Source of the DNA: Alnus glutinosa
Taxonomy: Eukaryota; Streptophyta; Magnoliopsida; Fagales; Betulaceae
Length of the DNA stretch: 64,000 bases
Assembly: GCF_958979055.1 (NCBI RefSeq)
Contig: NC_084897.1
Location: forward strand, 26,271,628 to 26,335,627
Direction: 5' to 3'
Made by a program: the position numbers and the translations under genes. Positions 1 to 11,798 of this stretch are shown piece by piece. The notes under the pieces were generated by a model. The model worked only from the letters and a program-made list of their open reading frames with translations, was not told where the DNA came from and made no database searches. The first letter of the stretch is position 1; each line of letters begins with the position of its first letter.

Positions 1-992
1 TAAAATTTATACTTGAGTAACACTTCTTATGCCTCACTGATCTAGGTGATAGGGAAGAAGGCAAATGATAGTCTCGTGCCTTTGGCACTTATGATCATTG
101 TTTGACGATAGAGATCTTTGATTTAATGGGTTTTTGAGATGGATCCTTCTCACTTTGTTGATGAACCAAGTTGACATACAGGGGGCAATTATGATCTTTG
201 CTCTGAAGATGACTGGAAGTCTTGTTTACTTAGGCGAAGTTTACAATTAAGATATACAAGGATGAGATATATATATATCCAAAAGGGAAAAAGATAAAAG
301 GGAAATGCCTTTCATTTTGAGATTATCCCATAAAATGGTAACATGGAAGGAAGTTATAATATTTGCCCCTATGGTGAAGGACTGGGGGTAGTGTTAGGCT
401 GGATCTTAGGTTCAACTGTTGTCAAGGAAAAGAGATCCCTGTACATGTGATTGCTTTACTGATGATTCCCTATAATACCATTGAATTTGTTGAATTTACT
501 AAAATTAGTTGCGTATGTGGATTTATATATATATATATATATATATAGGTATGAGAGGACTCCTTATATCAATCTTAATGAAGCTTCACCCATTTTTACC
601 TATATTGGTGAATTGTTTTAGCAATTTAAAATATTTAATAGATTAAGGGTTCTTATACAAGGAATAATGAAGTGAAAAAATTATAATTTCAATGCTTGTG
701 TTTTCATATAAAAGATAGGCCCTCTAGTTTTCCCATATATACACTACTATCCACCATTCAAATTCAGCAACAACAAAAAAAAAACAGCCATTTGACTTCA
801 TCGATTCAAATCAAATTTAGGACGAGTTTTCATTAAAGCATTAGAGCCACCCCCCCCAAAGACACAGACACATATATACATGTATATATGTATGTGGGTG
901 TGGGTGTGTCTCTATATATTATGATGCAGTTTTATGTGGCAATTGAACATTCTCTTTTTCAGAATTTACTTACCGATGCATTTGTGTTGCAG
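1..992. other. Probable intron of the PP2C gene, no exon seen
   Basis: I find no PP2C-like coding segment here. Because the first recognisable exon starts at 993 directly after a pyrimidine-rich stretch ending in CAG, this stretch is most likely the tail of a long intron; the 5' exons would then lie outside the window. It contains an AT dinucleotide run around 521-547, a short A run near 773-784 and a C run near 851-858. An untranslated or promoter region of a truncated gene copy is the alternative. Confidence 0.5.
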
Positions 993-1765
993 ATATCTAG
1001 ATCTATTGGTGATGTATATCTAAAAAAGGCTGAATTTAACAGGGAGCCTTTGTATACTAAGTTTCGCCTCCGTGAACCTTTTAAAAGGCCAATCTTAAGC
1101 TCTGAGCCATCAATTTCTGTGCATGAACTTCAACCTCATGATCAATTTCTCATATTTGCTTCTGATGGGCTGTGGGAGCACCTTAGTAATCAGGAAGCAG
1201 TTGACATTGTTCAAAACCACCCACACAGTGTAAGATATTTATCTCAGCAATGTTGGTTTCTATTCTGTTTATGTGTTTACCTACATCCACTAGTTTCTTA
1301 GAGGAACTACCAACAACTGCACCTTTCTTTTTACATTTTGGAATTTCTAGTTGCTTGTGAAACTTTACGGAGTTCTAATCTTGGGGTATTCAAGCCCTTC
1401 CAATAAGTACACGTGCTTTTGGTTTGTGTTATCATCAGTAAAGTGAGTATCGCATTGGAAATAATCGAATTCGACATTACCTGCTCTTCATGCAGGGAAG
1501 TGCCCGGAGGCTTGTGAAAGCGGCCTTGCAGGAAGCAGCTAAGAAAAGAGAAATGAGGTACTCCGATCTGAAGAAAATCGACCGTGGCGTCCGCCGACAT
1601 TTCCATGATGACATTACAGTCATAGTTGTTTTTCTTGATTCAAATCTTGTGAGCAGAGCAAGTTCGGTAAAAGGCCCTTCTTTGTCTGTGAGAGGCTGTG
1701 GTGTTAACGTACCTGCAAAAGCTCTAGCCCCCTGTGCCACACCCATGGATTCTAGTACTACCTGA
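993..1765 (+). CDS. Protein phosphatase 2C, clade D type, 3' part (5' exons outside window)
   Basis: This is the C-terminal 168 residues of a PP2C-family Ser/Thr phosphatase, a Mg/Mn-dependent enzyme. Two exons are visible, 993-1229 and 1496-1765 (stop TGA), joined in phase 0 through a GT-AG intron. The residues [14 protein letters not shown] form the metal-site region of the late PP2C motifs, and [12 protein letters not shown] is the conserved C-terminal acidic motif. The stretch [20 protein letters not shown] followed by the [16 protein letters not shown] region is characteristic of the plant PP2C.D clade. Family knowledge: clade D members dephosphorylate plasma-membrane H+-ATPases and are inhibited by SAUR proteins, and one member acts on the immune kinase BIK1; which member this is cannot be told. 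The catalytic N-terminal half is not in the window, so intactness cannot be judged. The 3' UTR probably runs to about 2230. Confidence 0.93.
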
Positions 1766-2739
1766 TGCAGCTCCCCCTCCCCTCTTTGTACTATTGTACC
1801 TACTGTTGGATGCTTCTCAGAATCTCAGAGCCCATGAGCTTGTATATTCAAGACAGATAAAGAGAAGTTTCAGTCAATTAATTTTTTCTTTCTGCACAAT
1901 GTATCATATAACTTGGGACATGTATTTTATTTAGTTCTGAGGACTTGAGCAATGAAAGAATCAGGGAAAATAGAGCTTCAAAGGTTACACTGATGATTCT
2001 TTCTTTAGGATTATCGTCTTCTTACGTATTCATTTTTCTCCCTCCCTCCTTTCTTTTTGGAGTTTTGTAAATTATGTGAAAACTTCATCCCCGGAAACCG
2101 AGAGTTTCAGTTCCTGTTATTTCACATCGCATGTTGCACTTTCAGACTGCTTGTGGCACTAGCTTGAAGAGGTACATAGTGTGTTAACATGGTTGGAAAA
2201 GTTTGTCTTCATTTCCTTGGCAGGGAACTTTGAGAACGATAGATCATAAACTATTTTATGATGCTATTTAAAAAATAAGTAATGTTATCTACCAGACTAC
2301 TATTCCACCATTATACCATTATCCAATTATGATAACGTGGCATTGTCAATTCTAGCATCTGTTTATTTTTATTTTTTATTTTTAAATATATTCAATAGAA
2401 GATTGACAATGTATTGTAAGATGGTGATGGATACATTACTCTTCACATCTCCTTGAAGCCTATGCGACGGGTTCCTCATGAAGATTAGTTTTTTGTTTTG
2501 TGGCCTGGGGGACCATGCCTGGCATGCCAAATAGGCTTTAGGGGGATGTGAGGGTCCCGAGAAGATACTCATAAATATTGTTCGATGCATTTTACATTAG
2601 AAATGATAAAAATCATTTTTCATCCTATTTTTTCACTAATCTCTTACTGTGGATGAGTAGATGAGAAAATCCACCATTATATATTTGTGGGATTCATATA
2701 AGAAATGGACGAAAGATGGAATGGATAATGATACATAAG
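1766..2739. other. 3' UTR of PP2C then gene-free spacer
   Basis: The first few hundred bases after the PP2C stop are probably 3' UTR. From about 2270 the sequence turns AT-rich and carries repeat-like text; short open frames here match no family I recognise. Confidence 0.45.
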
Positions 2740-3615
2740 ATTACTCGTAACTTAAAACATGTTCCGGCCCTATTAACCTTTAATAAAGTGAAGGATCTGT
2801 CCGCACAAAGTGGAGAACAAACCAAACTAACGGTGAAGAAGGGCATGACCCGTGCAAAGGCCTTCAACCCTGTCCTACGAAACAACCATTTTGTAAAAGG
2901 TTGAGCAGGCACTGATTTGGATATGGGAGTAACAAACCCTTTGTAGGGGGTGAGAAGGAACATGCACAACAATTATCATATCAAAGTTTATAAAAAATGG
3001 TTCTTCAAGAGAAACTAAAACCCAACTATAGACAAAATAAATACAGAAAATATAAAACTTGTTACAGAGTATTGGTGGCGATATAACCATTGCTTGGGAT
3101 TGGTGCTGATGGCGAATTGTGGTGGAGATCAGCTTGCATGGCATCAGACTCTGCCGCGTGAAGTGCACACTCTGGCGCGTGAGTACCAGAAGACAAACCT
3201 GCTAATGGTGGATTGAAAGGGAAAGAGTCGGGAATCCGATGGGAATCCATCCTTTTCATCACAGTTTACGCCTCCTTTGAGGCTATTATCCAATTAGAGT
3301 TTTCTCTAGCTTTATCCCAAACTTGTTGCTATGGTCTCGTCCGCAGTTTCTCTATGGCTAAACGCCTGGACCGGACTCGTGTGCCTCCCACCGCTCTTGG
3401 CTAAGGAATCACTGATATCTTGAAGTTCTTAGATATGATGTTTTTCAACTTAAATCTAACTTCATGAGTCTTCTCCACCATACGCTCAATTCCATCGGAT
3501 TCTCGACTCGTTCCCCTTCAATTCACCGTCAATAAGTTTGTCTTCAGGTACTCACGCACTGGAGTGTGCACTCCACGCGGTAGAGTTTGATGCCATGCAA
3601 GCTGATCTCCACCAT

Positions 3616-3837
3616 TGTAACGATCCACCCCCAATGACACAATACTGTCCGCTTTTGGCTCCCCGTACCAGACTTCCCAGGAGGTCACCCATCATGGGAT
3701 TGTTCTCGCAGAAGCACGCTTAACTGCGGAGTTCTGATAGGTTCATGACCATCACGGCTTTAAAACGCATTGTGTCATAAATGGTGCATTTATACATATA
3801 AGCACATCCTCATTTCCAGGCGATGTGGGACGTCACA
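3616..3837 (-). repeat. Cassandra LTR (left copy, 3' LTR of the element)
   Basis: This 222-base LTR is bounded by TG and CA and contains the 5S rRNA-like block at about 3671-3738. The purine tract on the minus strand lies just inside it at about 3839-3851, marking it as the 3' LTR. Confidence 0.92.
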
Positions 3838-3935
3838 ATCACCCCCTCTTTGGACCCAGCGTCCCCGCTGGCGTCCCTCATTGGGCTTGTGCACGCTCCC
3901 ACCATCTCAGGCTGGGCAATGGCTCTGATACCATT

Positions 3936-4157
3936 TGTAACGATCCACCCCCAATGACACAATATTGTCCGCTTTTGGCTCCTCGTACCAGACTTCTCAG
4001 GAGGTCACCCATCCTGGGATTGCTCTCGCAGAAGCGCGCTTAACTGCGGAGTTCTGATAGGTTCATGACCATCACGGCTTTAAAACACGTTGTGTCATAA
4101 ATGATGCATTTATACATATAAGCACATCCTCATTCCCAGGCGATGTGGGACGTCACA
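3936..4157 (-). repeat. Cassandra LTR (right copy, 5' LTR of the element)
   Basis: This 222-base LTR is about 95.5 percent identical to the left copy. The complement of the methionine-tRNA primer-binding site abuts it at about 3920-3932, marking it as the 5' LTR on the minus strand. The 5S-like block is at about 3991-4058. Confidence 0.92.
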
Positions 4158-4728
4158 ACCATAATTCACCATCAATGCCGATCCTAAGCAGTGGTTATAC
4201 CGCCACCAATACTCTGCAACAAGTTTATATTTCTGTATTTATTTTGTGTGTGGTTGGGTTTTGGTTTCTCTTGAATAACCATTTTTTATGAACTTTAATA
4301 TGATAATTGTTGTGCCTGTTCCTTCTTACCCCCTGCAAAAAAGGATTGTTACTCCCATATCCAAATTAGTGACCGCCCAACCATTACAAAATGGTTGTTT
4401 TGTAGGACTGGGTTGAAGGCCTTTGCACAAGTCATGCCTTTGTTTACCACTGGTTGGGTTTGTTCTCTGCTTTGTGCTGATAGATCATTGGCTTTGTTTA
4501 AGGTTGATAGGGCTGGAACCTTTTTAATTCTTGTGGAACTGAAAACTCACCGTTCACCAATTCGTTACCATTTTGGCACTGCTATATCAGATTGGGGGTT
4601 TTTTTGTTAGGATGCCCCTTCTGCATTCTTGTTTGTAATATATGTTTTAGATTCTACTTTGTTGTTTTCGTTCTGTTAAGCTTTGGTATGACAAAGCTTT
4701 AGTTTGTAATTTGGTTTTCAAGCATATT

Positions 4729-4752
4729 AAAAAAAAAAAAAAAAAAAAAAAA
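4729..4752 (+). repeat. A24 run, candidate retroposon tail
   Basis: An uninterrupted run of 24 A follows a T-rich stretch (4600-4728) that reads like the 3' UTR of a non-LTR retroelement on the plus strand. It supports a retroposon origin for the right arm of the inverted repeat, but no target-site duplication was established. Confidence 0.5.
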
Positions 4753-4782
4753 CCCTTGAATTAATTTTGAGAAGTTACACAT

Positions 4783-4894
4783 TCCAAAATTTGATTCCCA
4801 AATGATGTGTCACAATCTCATGTGATCTATCATTTTAGGAAATGTGTCATTATCTCATGAAATGATGACACATCATTTGGGAACCAGTTTTGGG
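4783..4894. mobile_element. Short palindromic MITE-like element
   Basis: The left end (CCAAAATTTGATTCCCAAAT, then GATGTGTCA) is matched as an inverted copy at the right end, where TGACACATCATTTGGGAACC is followed by AGTTTTGG. The arms are about 40 bases around a short centre. A related motif (TGTATCACAATCTCATGAAA) recurs near 4975-4995, so a second degraded copy may follow. No target duplication was settled. Confidence 0.55.
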
Positions 4895-7223
4895 GATAAA
4901 AATTTGAGAAATAGAGCATTTTTCATTTTTTTTTTGAAAAATGCTAGATATTTCAAAAATTTTTTTCTCAATTGATGTATCACAATCTCATGAAATTGTG
5001 ACATATTTTTTAAAATAATAAATTATATAAGATGGTAACTAATTATTTGAGAATTAATTTTTTTCTTTAAAAAAAAATTAAGTTGTCTAACATTTCTCTT
5101 AATTTTTACTAAAATCCAGCATATGTCTTTAGGGTATGATGAATAATCATCATATTGATTAAGTATTCAAGTGGCAGAGACTTCAAAGGCAGTAGTCATG
5201 ATTAATGTAAGGGTAGAGATTTCCGATGGGAACTTGGGACAGAGTGAAGGTTGCGTTGGGCTACTTTTTCTTACGTGCCACTGCCTGAGCATATTCACTC
5301 TACCCCATGACATACAAACCCCCCGGCCCCTACTCCCAACATACACACTCCTTCCACTTGGCACTCGGCACTTGTCACTTCTTCTACCACTTTTAAGGGC
5401 ACAATTTCCTATAAAAATATATTATTTCTACCTAATATTACTTTATATTAATTTTATATAAAGATACAAAATTTATAGAATAGAATAAATTTATAAAAAT
5501 CAACCGGTGGAGTGGGGCTATCTGTTCCACTTGATAAGCCTACAGTGGAGAGTATATATATATAAATTTTAGCTAACCTACTCTTTAAAACTATCCCCAC
5601 ATTTTACTTTCTAAAAACCTTCTTCTTTTTTTTTCTTTTTTTTTCTTTTTTTTTTTTAACAATATTATATTCATTTTTATTTATATATGCTCTCTACATT
5701 TGGAGAGTACAAGAAATTAATAAAAAAAAAAGAAAAAAGCTTCGAGAATGTTAGAGTTGCTAGTTGGATTTAGTGAGCAACTATACTGAAGTCTAAAATT
5801 ATTGTAGCAATAGCTATTTAAATGCTGCGGTGTTTTTGAGAATTTTAGCTAAAATTTGGATTACTTAAATTTTTTTTACTCAAACACGTTTTTTTATTTT
5901 TATTTTTTTAAAAATAAATAAAACGATGCTATCTAAACATGCCTTAATTTATTAAATCAATATTTATTCTTAGAGCAGGTAAAGTCTCAGTCATTTTTAC
6001 CTGTATTTTTAAAGGTAAATGTTAAAGCTTTTTTTAGTGTCTTTTTGAAATTTTTTTATGCTAACATATCTTCTTCTTTTTTTTTTAATAAAAATATGAA
6101 AGAAAAATTAAACTGTAATATTTTTTTTTATTACAAATAAAATACAATATCAGCATAAAAAGTTAAAACATCGCTAGAAAGGATTGTAACGTTTCTTATT
6201 TTTAAAATATATAGATTTAAAGATAGATAGATATCTTTGTCCTCGTGACCACGTACAGTCCATTGTCTAGGTTTTAGCACTTAATGGTCAATTCAGGGCC
6301 TGAAGAGATCTTCGTCATATCTCAATCCTTAACTAGGATGAAGGATCCTCCAAAAGAAGGCTACAGGTAGGACTCTGCCATTGCAGATAAAACCAACTTT
6401 TCCCGCAACTCTTTGTAGAAAGATTGTTCGATCAATGGTTGTCGTGAGGTGAGGCTCACTGTACATCATCGATATCATCTCCTATATATTGTAGTCGAAT
6501 GCAATCAACACTTTGTTGACCTCACTGGATTCTAATCGGACGGCACCAAATATATACCAGTAGGAACTTTTGATTATTGAAGACAAAATATCTTTTGCCG
6601 AGGTCAAGGTTCTTGCCGTCTCCTAGCAAAAAAACACTGTAGTTTCTTTCTCACCTGCGAAACGGCAACCTCAAAATGTATTTATGTTGCCATTATTATT
6701 TTACCAAATAGGGCCCGGTAGTCTCACACTCTTCTGCAACGCGTGATGGTACGTATCCACGAAAAGGAGAGTGAAACTCGTTCGTCATGCAATGGTTACT
6801 CTCTCTTTCTCTAGCTTTGAGCCTATGACCACTAAAATCCCTGCAAAATCTACAAAAATCTCTCAAAATTTGGCAGCTGAGAGTTACACTGCACTACAGA
6901 AGCATCTCTTTCCAGTTTCCACATTTCTTGCAGTACGTACTCTGAATTCTATTGCGATTATGCAATGGTTTGGCTTGAGACTTTCCAAAGAGAAACATTT
7001 ACATGTTAGTTCATCTCGTTTTCCGACAAATCCATCTGTCTTCTAGAGTGTTTCTCACCTCATCTCCTTACTCCAAAACCTCTGCTAAAAACCAAAGCAT
7101 CTAATCTCATTCAGTTGCAGCATGTGATTCTCTAAAACTTTTCAAGAACTTCATCTTTTAGTTAATATATTTGGGTAAGTGGGTAACTGATTCTGCAAAA
7201 ACCCCACCGCTGAGTTTGAAGAG
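4895..7223. other. Gene-free AT-rich spacer and upstream region of the DUF632 gene
   Basis: The 4895-6250 part is AT-rich with homopolymer runs and no convincing coding sequence. From about 6240 to 7223 the composition becomes mixed and probably includes the promoter and 5' UTR of the gene starting at 7224. Open frames at 5171-5461 and 6771-7046 show no family resemblance and are not called as genes. Confidence 0.5.
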
Positions 7224-10200
7224 ATGGGTTGTGCTGCGTCTAAGAAAGATGAAGAATACGACGTGGTGACGCTCTGTAAAGAGAGAAAGCGCTTGGTAAG
7301 ATTGGCGGTAGAGCGGAGGTATGCGCTTGCAGATGCACATTTCAAGTATAATCACTCGCTGAATGCAGTAGCGGCCGCCATAAGGCTGTTTGTAGCTCGG
7401 CATTCCTCTCCATCTTCTCCCTTTTTTATCACCTTCCCTTCCTCTGCTTCTGAGATGACTGAAACCATTGCGCGTCCCACCTATCATTCTGCAGCTTTTT
7501 TAGATTCTTCTAAGGTAGAAAGAGAAATACAAGAACAAGAAGAAGAATGGGGAAACCGAGAAGCTAACAAAGAAGAAGAAGAATGGGGAAACCAAGAAGC
7601 TAACAAAGAAGAAGAAGAATGGGGAAACCAAGAAGCTAAAGAAGAAGAAGAAGAAGAAGGTGATGAGAACGAGTTTGAGGATGCAGAAGAAGGAGAAGAG
7701 GTCTGTGAGCATTTCTGTGGTGAGATGGCTCCGCCAATGGTAGCTGTACATAGAAATTTTGGGTGGGATTTCTACGATGCGTATGATGGGATGAGAACAC
7801 AAGTGGTGAGTGGGTTGAGTCAAAGCTCTGATGAGGATCTGAGGGCGCTGAGAGAGGAAGAAGGGATTCCAGAGTTGGAGGAGGATGGAGAAAGAGATAT
7901 AAGTGAGAGAAAGGTTGTGGATGTGAACAATGGTGAGGTTGGTGTGGTTGAGTCTGTGACAGAAGGGGATGATGTTAATGAGAGCCAAGAGGAGCATAAT
8001 AGTTTTAGAATGATTGATACAGCACCAGATGGGAGGGAATTGTTGGAAGCATTGAAGGATGTTGAGGACCATTTTATTAGGGCTTATCATTCTGGTTTCG
8101 ATGTTTCTAGGATGCTGGAGGCCAATAGAGTTCCAATGCAATCTGGTTTGGAGGAAATTAAAGGTGGGTTCTCTTCTCTTTCCTCTTTTTTCTTTGACAA
8201 TTTCATAAATTAGTCTTTTCGTGACTTGTATGTGCTTGCTGTAGTTTTAAGATCAGTTGGTTTGAGTATGCGGTTTTAAAAATAGTAGTTTCAAAATGTG
8301 CACTTTTTTTAAAGCATAATTAAGTATCCGTTAAAATTGTGATTTGACCTTTAAAATTATAGTTTTACCTTTAAAACTTTACAATTTTGAAAATGCACCT
8401 CTTTATCTGTGATTTAAAAACGTAAAAAAATCTATTTTTTCAACCCATAAGTTTTTAAAAACGCACTCTAAATCGATACCAGAGGGCAAACATACTTTAA
8501 ATTTGTTTCTATGGAGGGAAGAATCATTATTTTTGTTATGTGTTGGACATTGCTCATGTACCATCTTTCATCTTATCTTACGATTCTTACTTCATCTATT
8601 AATTCATTCATGACATTTGGGTGCAGAGAGCTCAAATAAGCTCATTCGGTCAATTACATGGAATCGATCAACCTCATCTCAGTCTTCTTCATGCAAAAGT
8701 CTCCTCTCATGTAGCTCCAAAAGTTCTTCGACGTGGACAGAGTTCAAAAATGATTTATTTGATGACTATGGTGGAATGGAATCCGGAAGCCATTCACTGA
8801 CGCTGGGAAGGTTATATGCTTGGGAGAAGAAACTCTATGAGGAGGTGAAGGTAAACTCATTCTTATGCTTTCTTCAATTTTACAAATTCCTCCTAGTTTC
8901 CTACTGATTGATAAGTCTCTTCTACTAATTGTTGGCAGCCTTTGAGATGGACCCTCTTTAGTCTCTATTATTGTTATGTGGTAGATATGGATGATTAAAA
9001 TTGATAGCCAGTCATCAAGGAACTTTAATCTGTTCTTTTGTTTTTTGTTGCCAATCTACTGTCTTGTTTAATGAACTGCAGTGTTCATGCCTTCCATTGA
9101 GCATTATTCTGAAGCACATTTCTTTCTCTTTTGAATTTGGTTGAAGTATTTATATGCTGTAGAAATGGACAAACTGAATGTGAATATGAATTGGAAATTT
9201 AGGTGCAACAAAGTGTATATCAACTCAAGACTAGAAAATCTTTGTTTCTAATGGGGGAAAACAGATGAGGGAGATTTTCAATGCTGTGAATGCCCTTTGG
9301 GAGGCTTAAGGATAAAAAAAAGAAGAAGAAGAAGAAGGAATAGGCCCTTTTGGAGTTAACATATGAGCAGCATATCTTTGTTTTTGGTTGAAACAGAGTT
9401 TTGAAATCAGGAGTGCTCAGCCTCCCATTTTGCAAAGCTTTTCAATTAATTAAAGTTTCTAACAGCTTTTCATTTTGGATTTAGAATTTGCTACCATAAA
9501 GCTATCGATTATGTGCTGCTGTAAACAATCTTGGTAATGTGAGATACATCCTACCATTTATCAACTTCCTTGAACATGTTTTAAATCATGTTCTCAGGCA
9601 GGAGATTTGACCAGGAAACTTTATGAGCGAAAATGCTCCCGTTTGAGGAACCTGGATGCCGGAGGAGATGGCCTATACTCTGGGGACAAAACCAGAGCTG
9701 AAGTAAAAGACTTACACGCCAGGATCTTGGTTGCAATTCGAAGTGCAGAATCAATCTCCCAAAGAATTCAGAAACTGAGAGATGAAGAGTTGCAACCACA
9801 ACTTGTAGAGCTGATACATAGGTAATAAGGAAGTAGATGAGACAAATTAGTTGGTTAGATTTGAGAAACCTGAAATTTCAATTTAGTTTTATGATTGTTA
9901 AATCACCACTTATCGCAACACTATCCTTCACGTGTGAACCTAAGCTCATGTTAATAAGGGAGGACTAACACGTAGAATATTTAATTAAAATGCAAGGTGA
10001 ATGACAGAGACAAGGTTCAATTTTGGAACTTTATTCTAATATCATGTTAAATCAGCACTTATCCCAAAAGTTTAAGTTGATAATAAATTGTATTCATTTA
10101 ATTAATACTCTAACAATGATAACAACTATTTCTCCCACTTCTGCAGCCTTATGCGAATCTGGAAGATAGTGGTGGAATCACATGAAACCCAAAACCGAAT

Positions 10201-10966
10201 CATGTATGAAGTTAATTCTTTTAACTGTCCTGCCTATGGGAAGTTCTGCAATGACTCTCACCGTCTTGCCACACTTCAGCTTGAAGCAGAAGTTCAAAAT
10301 TGGCGTGCTTGCTTCACTGCATATGTTTCTTCACAGAAGGCATACATTGAAGCACTTCATGGTTGGCTATCCAAGTTCATTGCCCCTGAACTTGAATTCT
10401 ACTCCAGAGATGGGTCTTCAGTCCCGCCGCATATTATCAGTGGGCCGCCGTTACTTGCAATCTGTCATGATTGGTTAGCGTGCCTGGAGAAGTTGCCAGA
10501 AAAATCAGTGACTTCTTCCATGAAAAGCTTGGGGAAGGATATTCGAGCTTTGTGGATCAAACAAGGAGAGGAGCAGCAACAGAAAAGGAAGGTGGATGGA
10601 CTTGCCAAAGAACTTGACAGGAAGGTCCTGGCATTCCAGAGGGCAGAGAGCAGAATTCTTGAATCAAAGCTTCATGAGCAAGAATCAGAGGTAAATGTGC
10701 GGAGTCGGATTGAGTGTTTGACAGAGAGGAAAGCTATGTTAGATATGTTTAGGAAGAGGCTAGACGCTGAGAAAGCAAAGCACCATACTAGCATGCAAGA
10801 AACACAATTTACCACTGTAAATGGATTTCGGACTGGATTTTCTTCAGTTTTTGAGTCCTTGGCTGAGTTTTTTAAAGCTTCAGAGAAAATGTGTGCTGAT
10901 CTTTTGACATTCAGCAAAAAAGCAAAGGTCGTGGATGAAAAGGTTGGCAACTCATCATACAACTAG
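7224..10966 (+). CDS. DUF630/DUF632 protein (NRG2/REL2/APSR1-type family)
   Basis: This is a complete gene of four exons, 7224-8163, 8627-8850, 9598-9821 and 10147-10966, all with GT-AG introns, predicting 735 residues. The start MGCAASK is the family's usual N-myristoylation context, which points to membrane attachment. Residues 1-60 form the DUF630 domain (CKERKRLVRLAVERRYALAD). The middle is very acidic and contains three tandem copies of a 12-residue unit (EEEEWGNQEANK) coded at about 7543-7638. From about residue 265 (DGRELLEALKDVEDHFIRAY) to beyond 600 lies the helical DUF632 domain. Family knowledge: members act in nitrate signalling (NRG2), leaf shape (REL2) and phosphate response (APSR1), often as membrane-linked or nuclear adaptors. 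Which of these applies here is unknown. The proline-rich linker typical of many members is replaced by acidic sequence. Confidence 0.93.
7543..7638 (+). repeat. In-frame 36-base tandem repeat coding an acidic 12-residue unit
   Basis: About 2.7 copies of a 36-base unit encode E-E-E-W-G-N-(R/Q)-E-A-N-K type blocks inside exon 1 of the DUF630/632 gene. The copies are almost identical at DNA level, so the expansion is recent and likely variable in length between individuals. Confidence 0.85.
8255..8493. mobile_element. MITE family 1 copy inside intron 1 of the DUF632 gene
   Basis: The sequence alternates GCGATTT, AAAATGC and GTTTACC-type words in both orientations, as in the clearer copies at 15916-16213 and 31190-31488. 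The copy is degraded, and its ends are approximate. Confidence 0.5.
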
Positions 10967-11798
10967 AAGGAATGGGCTTTGAACGCTAGAGTTAAAGCTG
11001 ATAATAGGTGAAAAGAAAAGATGGAAAAGGGTTTGGAGGGATGTTAAGATCTTTAATTAAATTGTATATTTGGTTGAGTTTTACAGCATTTTCTCCAAAA
11101 ATAGTTATATAGCAACTTCTCTTATTCTCTATATACATGAAGTATTTGAACACTAGAGTTAAGATCTTTGTTGTTAGTTGTTGAATTATTTATTAAATAA
11201 TTAAATTTTCCATTGACTTAATTTTTTTTTTTTTTTGATAAATGTTGATTTAACGTGGTATAAAAACAAATATTCTTGATTCGAGTTTTGTCTCCATCAT
11301 TTATTTTATTTCAGTTAAATATTTTATTTATTGGGTCTTACTTATTGAGGGAAAGTTTGAGCATACATGTGAGAGAAGTGTTAAAGTATTGATTAAATGA
11401 TTAAATGCACGTTCTTGGCGAAAGTATCAGCCAATTAAATCATTAAAAAAAAAAAAAAAAATCCCAAACCGATAAGAGAACGGAAAATGGGAGCTTTATC
11501 GAGAAGCTTTTGTCACATTTGGAATCAGGCAATGCTTGTTATTTTCTTGGGTAATTTTTATTTTGGGTTTGAAAAAAATGTGAACCGTTTCTGTGTTGTG
11601 ACTTGTTTGGTAATGTATTTGTCTTGTTAATAAAAAAAAAAAAAAAATACAAAAGATGGAACACAAAAACCAAACACGGTTCTCTTACGCCGAGGGGTTT
11701 CGTTAAAGCTCAAACACGACTCGAGGGGGAAATTCAGCTTTCTATCTGCTGCATAATATATCGCATAGACAAGTCTTCTTCCGCATCCTCACGTAGTC
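10967..11798. other. Convergent intergenic region between DUF632 and kinase genes
   Basis: The two flanking genes converge here, so both 3' UTRs must lie in this stretch. It is AT-rich, with a T run near 11222-11236 and A runs near 11444-11461 and 11632-11647. No coding region was recognised. Confidence 0.55.

Larger units (their letters stand above)
3616..4157 (-). mobile_element. Cassandra TRIM element (5S-like LTRs), looks whole
   Basis: This is a terminal-repeat retrotransposon in miniature, with two LTRs of 222 bases (3616-3837 and 3936-4157). They begin TG and end CA and are flanked by a 5-base target duplication ACCAT (3611-3615 and 4158-4162). The LTRs hold a segment (about 3671-3738 and 3991-4058) that is the complement of part of plant 5S rRNA, including the text of its internal promoter region; this is the hallmark of the Cassandra family. 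The internal part is about 98 bases and carries on the minus strand a primer-binding site TGGTATCAGAGCC (methionine tRNA type, 3920-3932) beside the right LTR and a purine-rich tract beside the left LTR. Cassandra has no coding capacity and is moved by proteins from other elements. The LTRs differ at about 10 of 222 positions, nearly all transitions. This suggests insertion some millions of years ago, the exact figure depending on the rate assumed. Confidence 0.94.
2740..4545. repeat. Long inverted repeat with about 520-base arms, interrupted by Cassandra
   Basis: The left arm (about 2750-3260) pairs with the reverse complement of a right arm made of about 3480-3615 plus 4163-4530. By eye the arms are roughly 85 percent identical over about 520 bases. 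They include shared blocks such as GATGCCATGCAAGCTGATCT (right arm 3579-3607) and its complement in the left arm near 3120-3150. The unpaired centre is about 3262-3480. The Cassandra TRIM splits the right arm exactly at its 5-base target site, so the arms are older than that insertion. The right side continues unpaired to an A run at 4729-4752, which looks like a retroposon tail. It may therefore be two head-to-head copies of one LINE or retroposon, or a long-TIR (foldback or Mutator-like) element. No intact protein is encoded. Confidence 0.75.

Noticed and set aside
3671-4058. Two 5S rRNA-like segments that might be called rRNA genes
   Set aside because: They are partial, in matching positions of two LTRs with target duplication and primer site, so they belong to a Cassandra element.
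2694-4610. Short open frames in the inverted-repeat arms sharing the text RTGLKAFA
   Set aside because: The shared peptide is a consequence of the duplicated arms; the frames are short and match no family I know.
7500-8141. Long open frame on the minus strand opposite exon 1 of the DUF632 gene
   Set aside because: It is the antisense shadow of the acidic repeat (poly-Phe translation) with no family resemblance.
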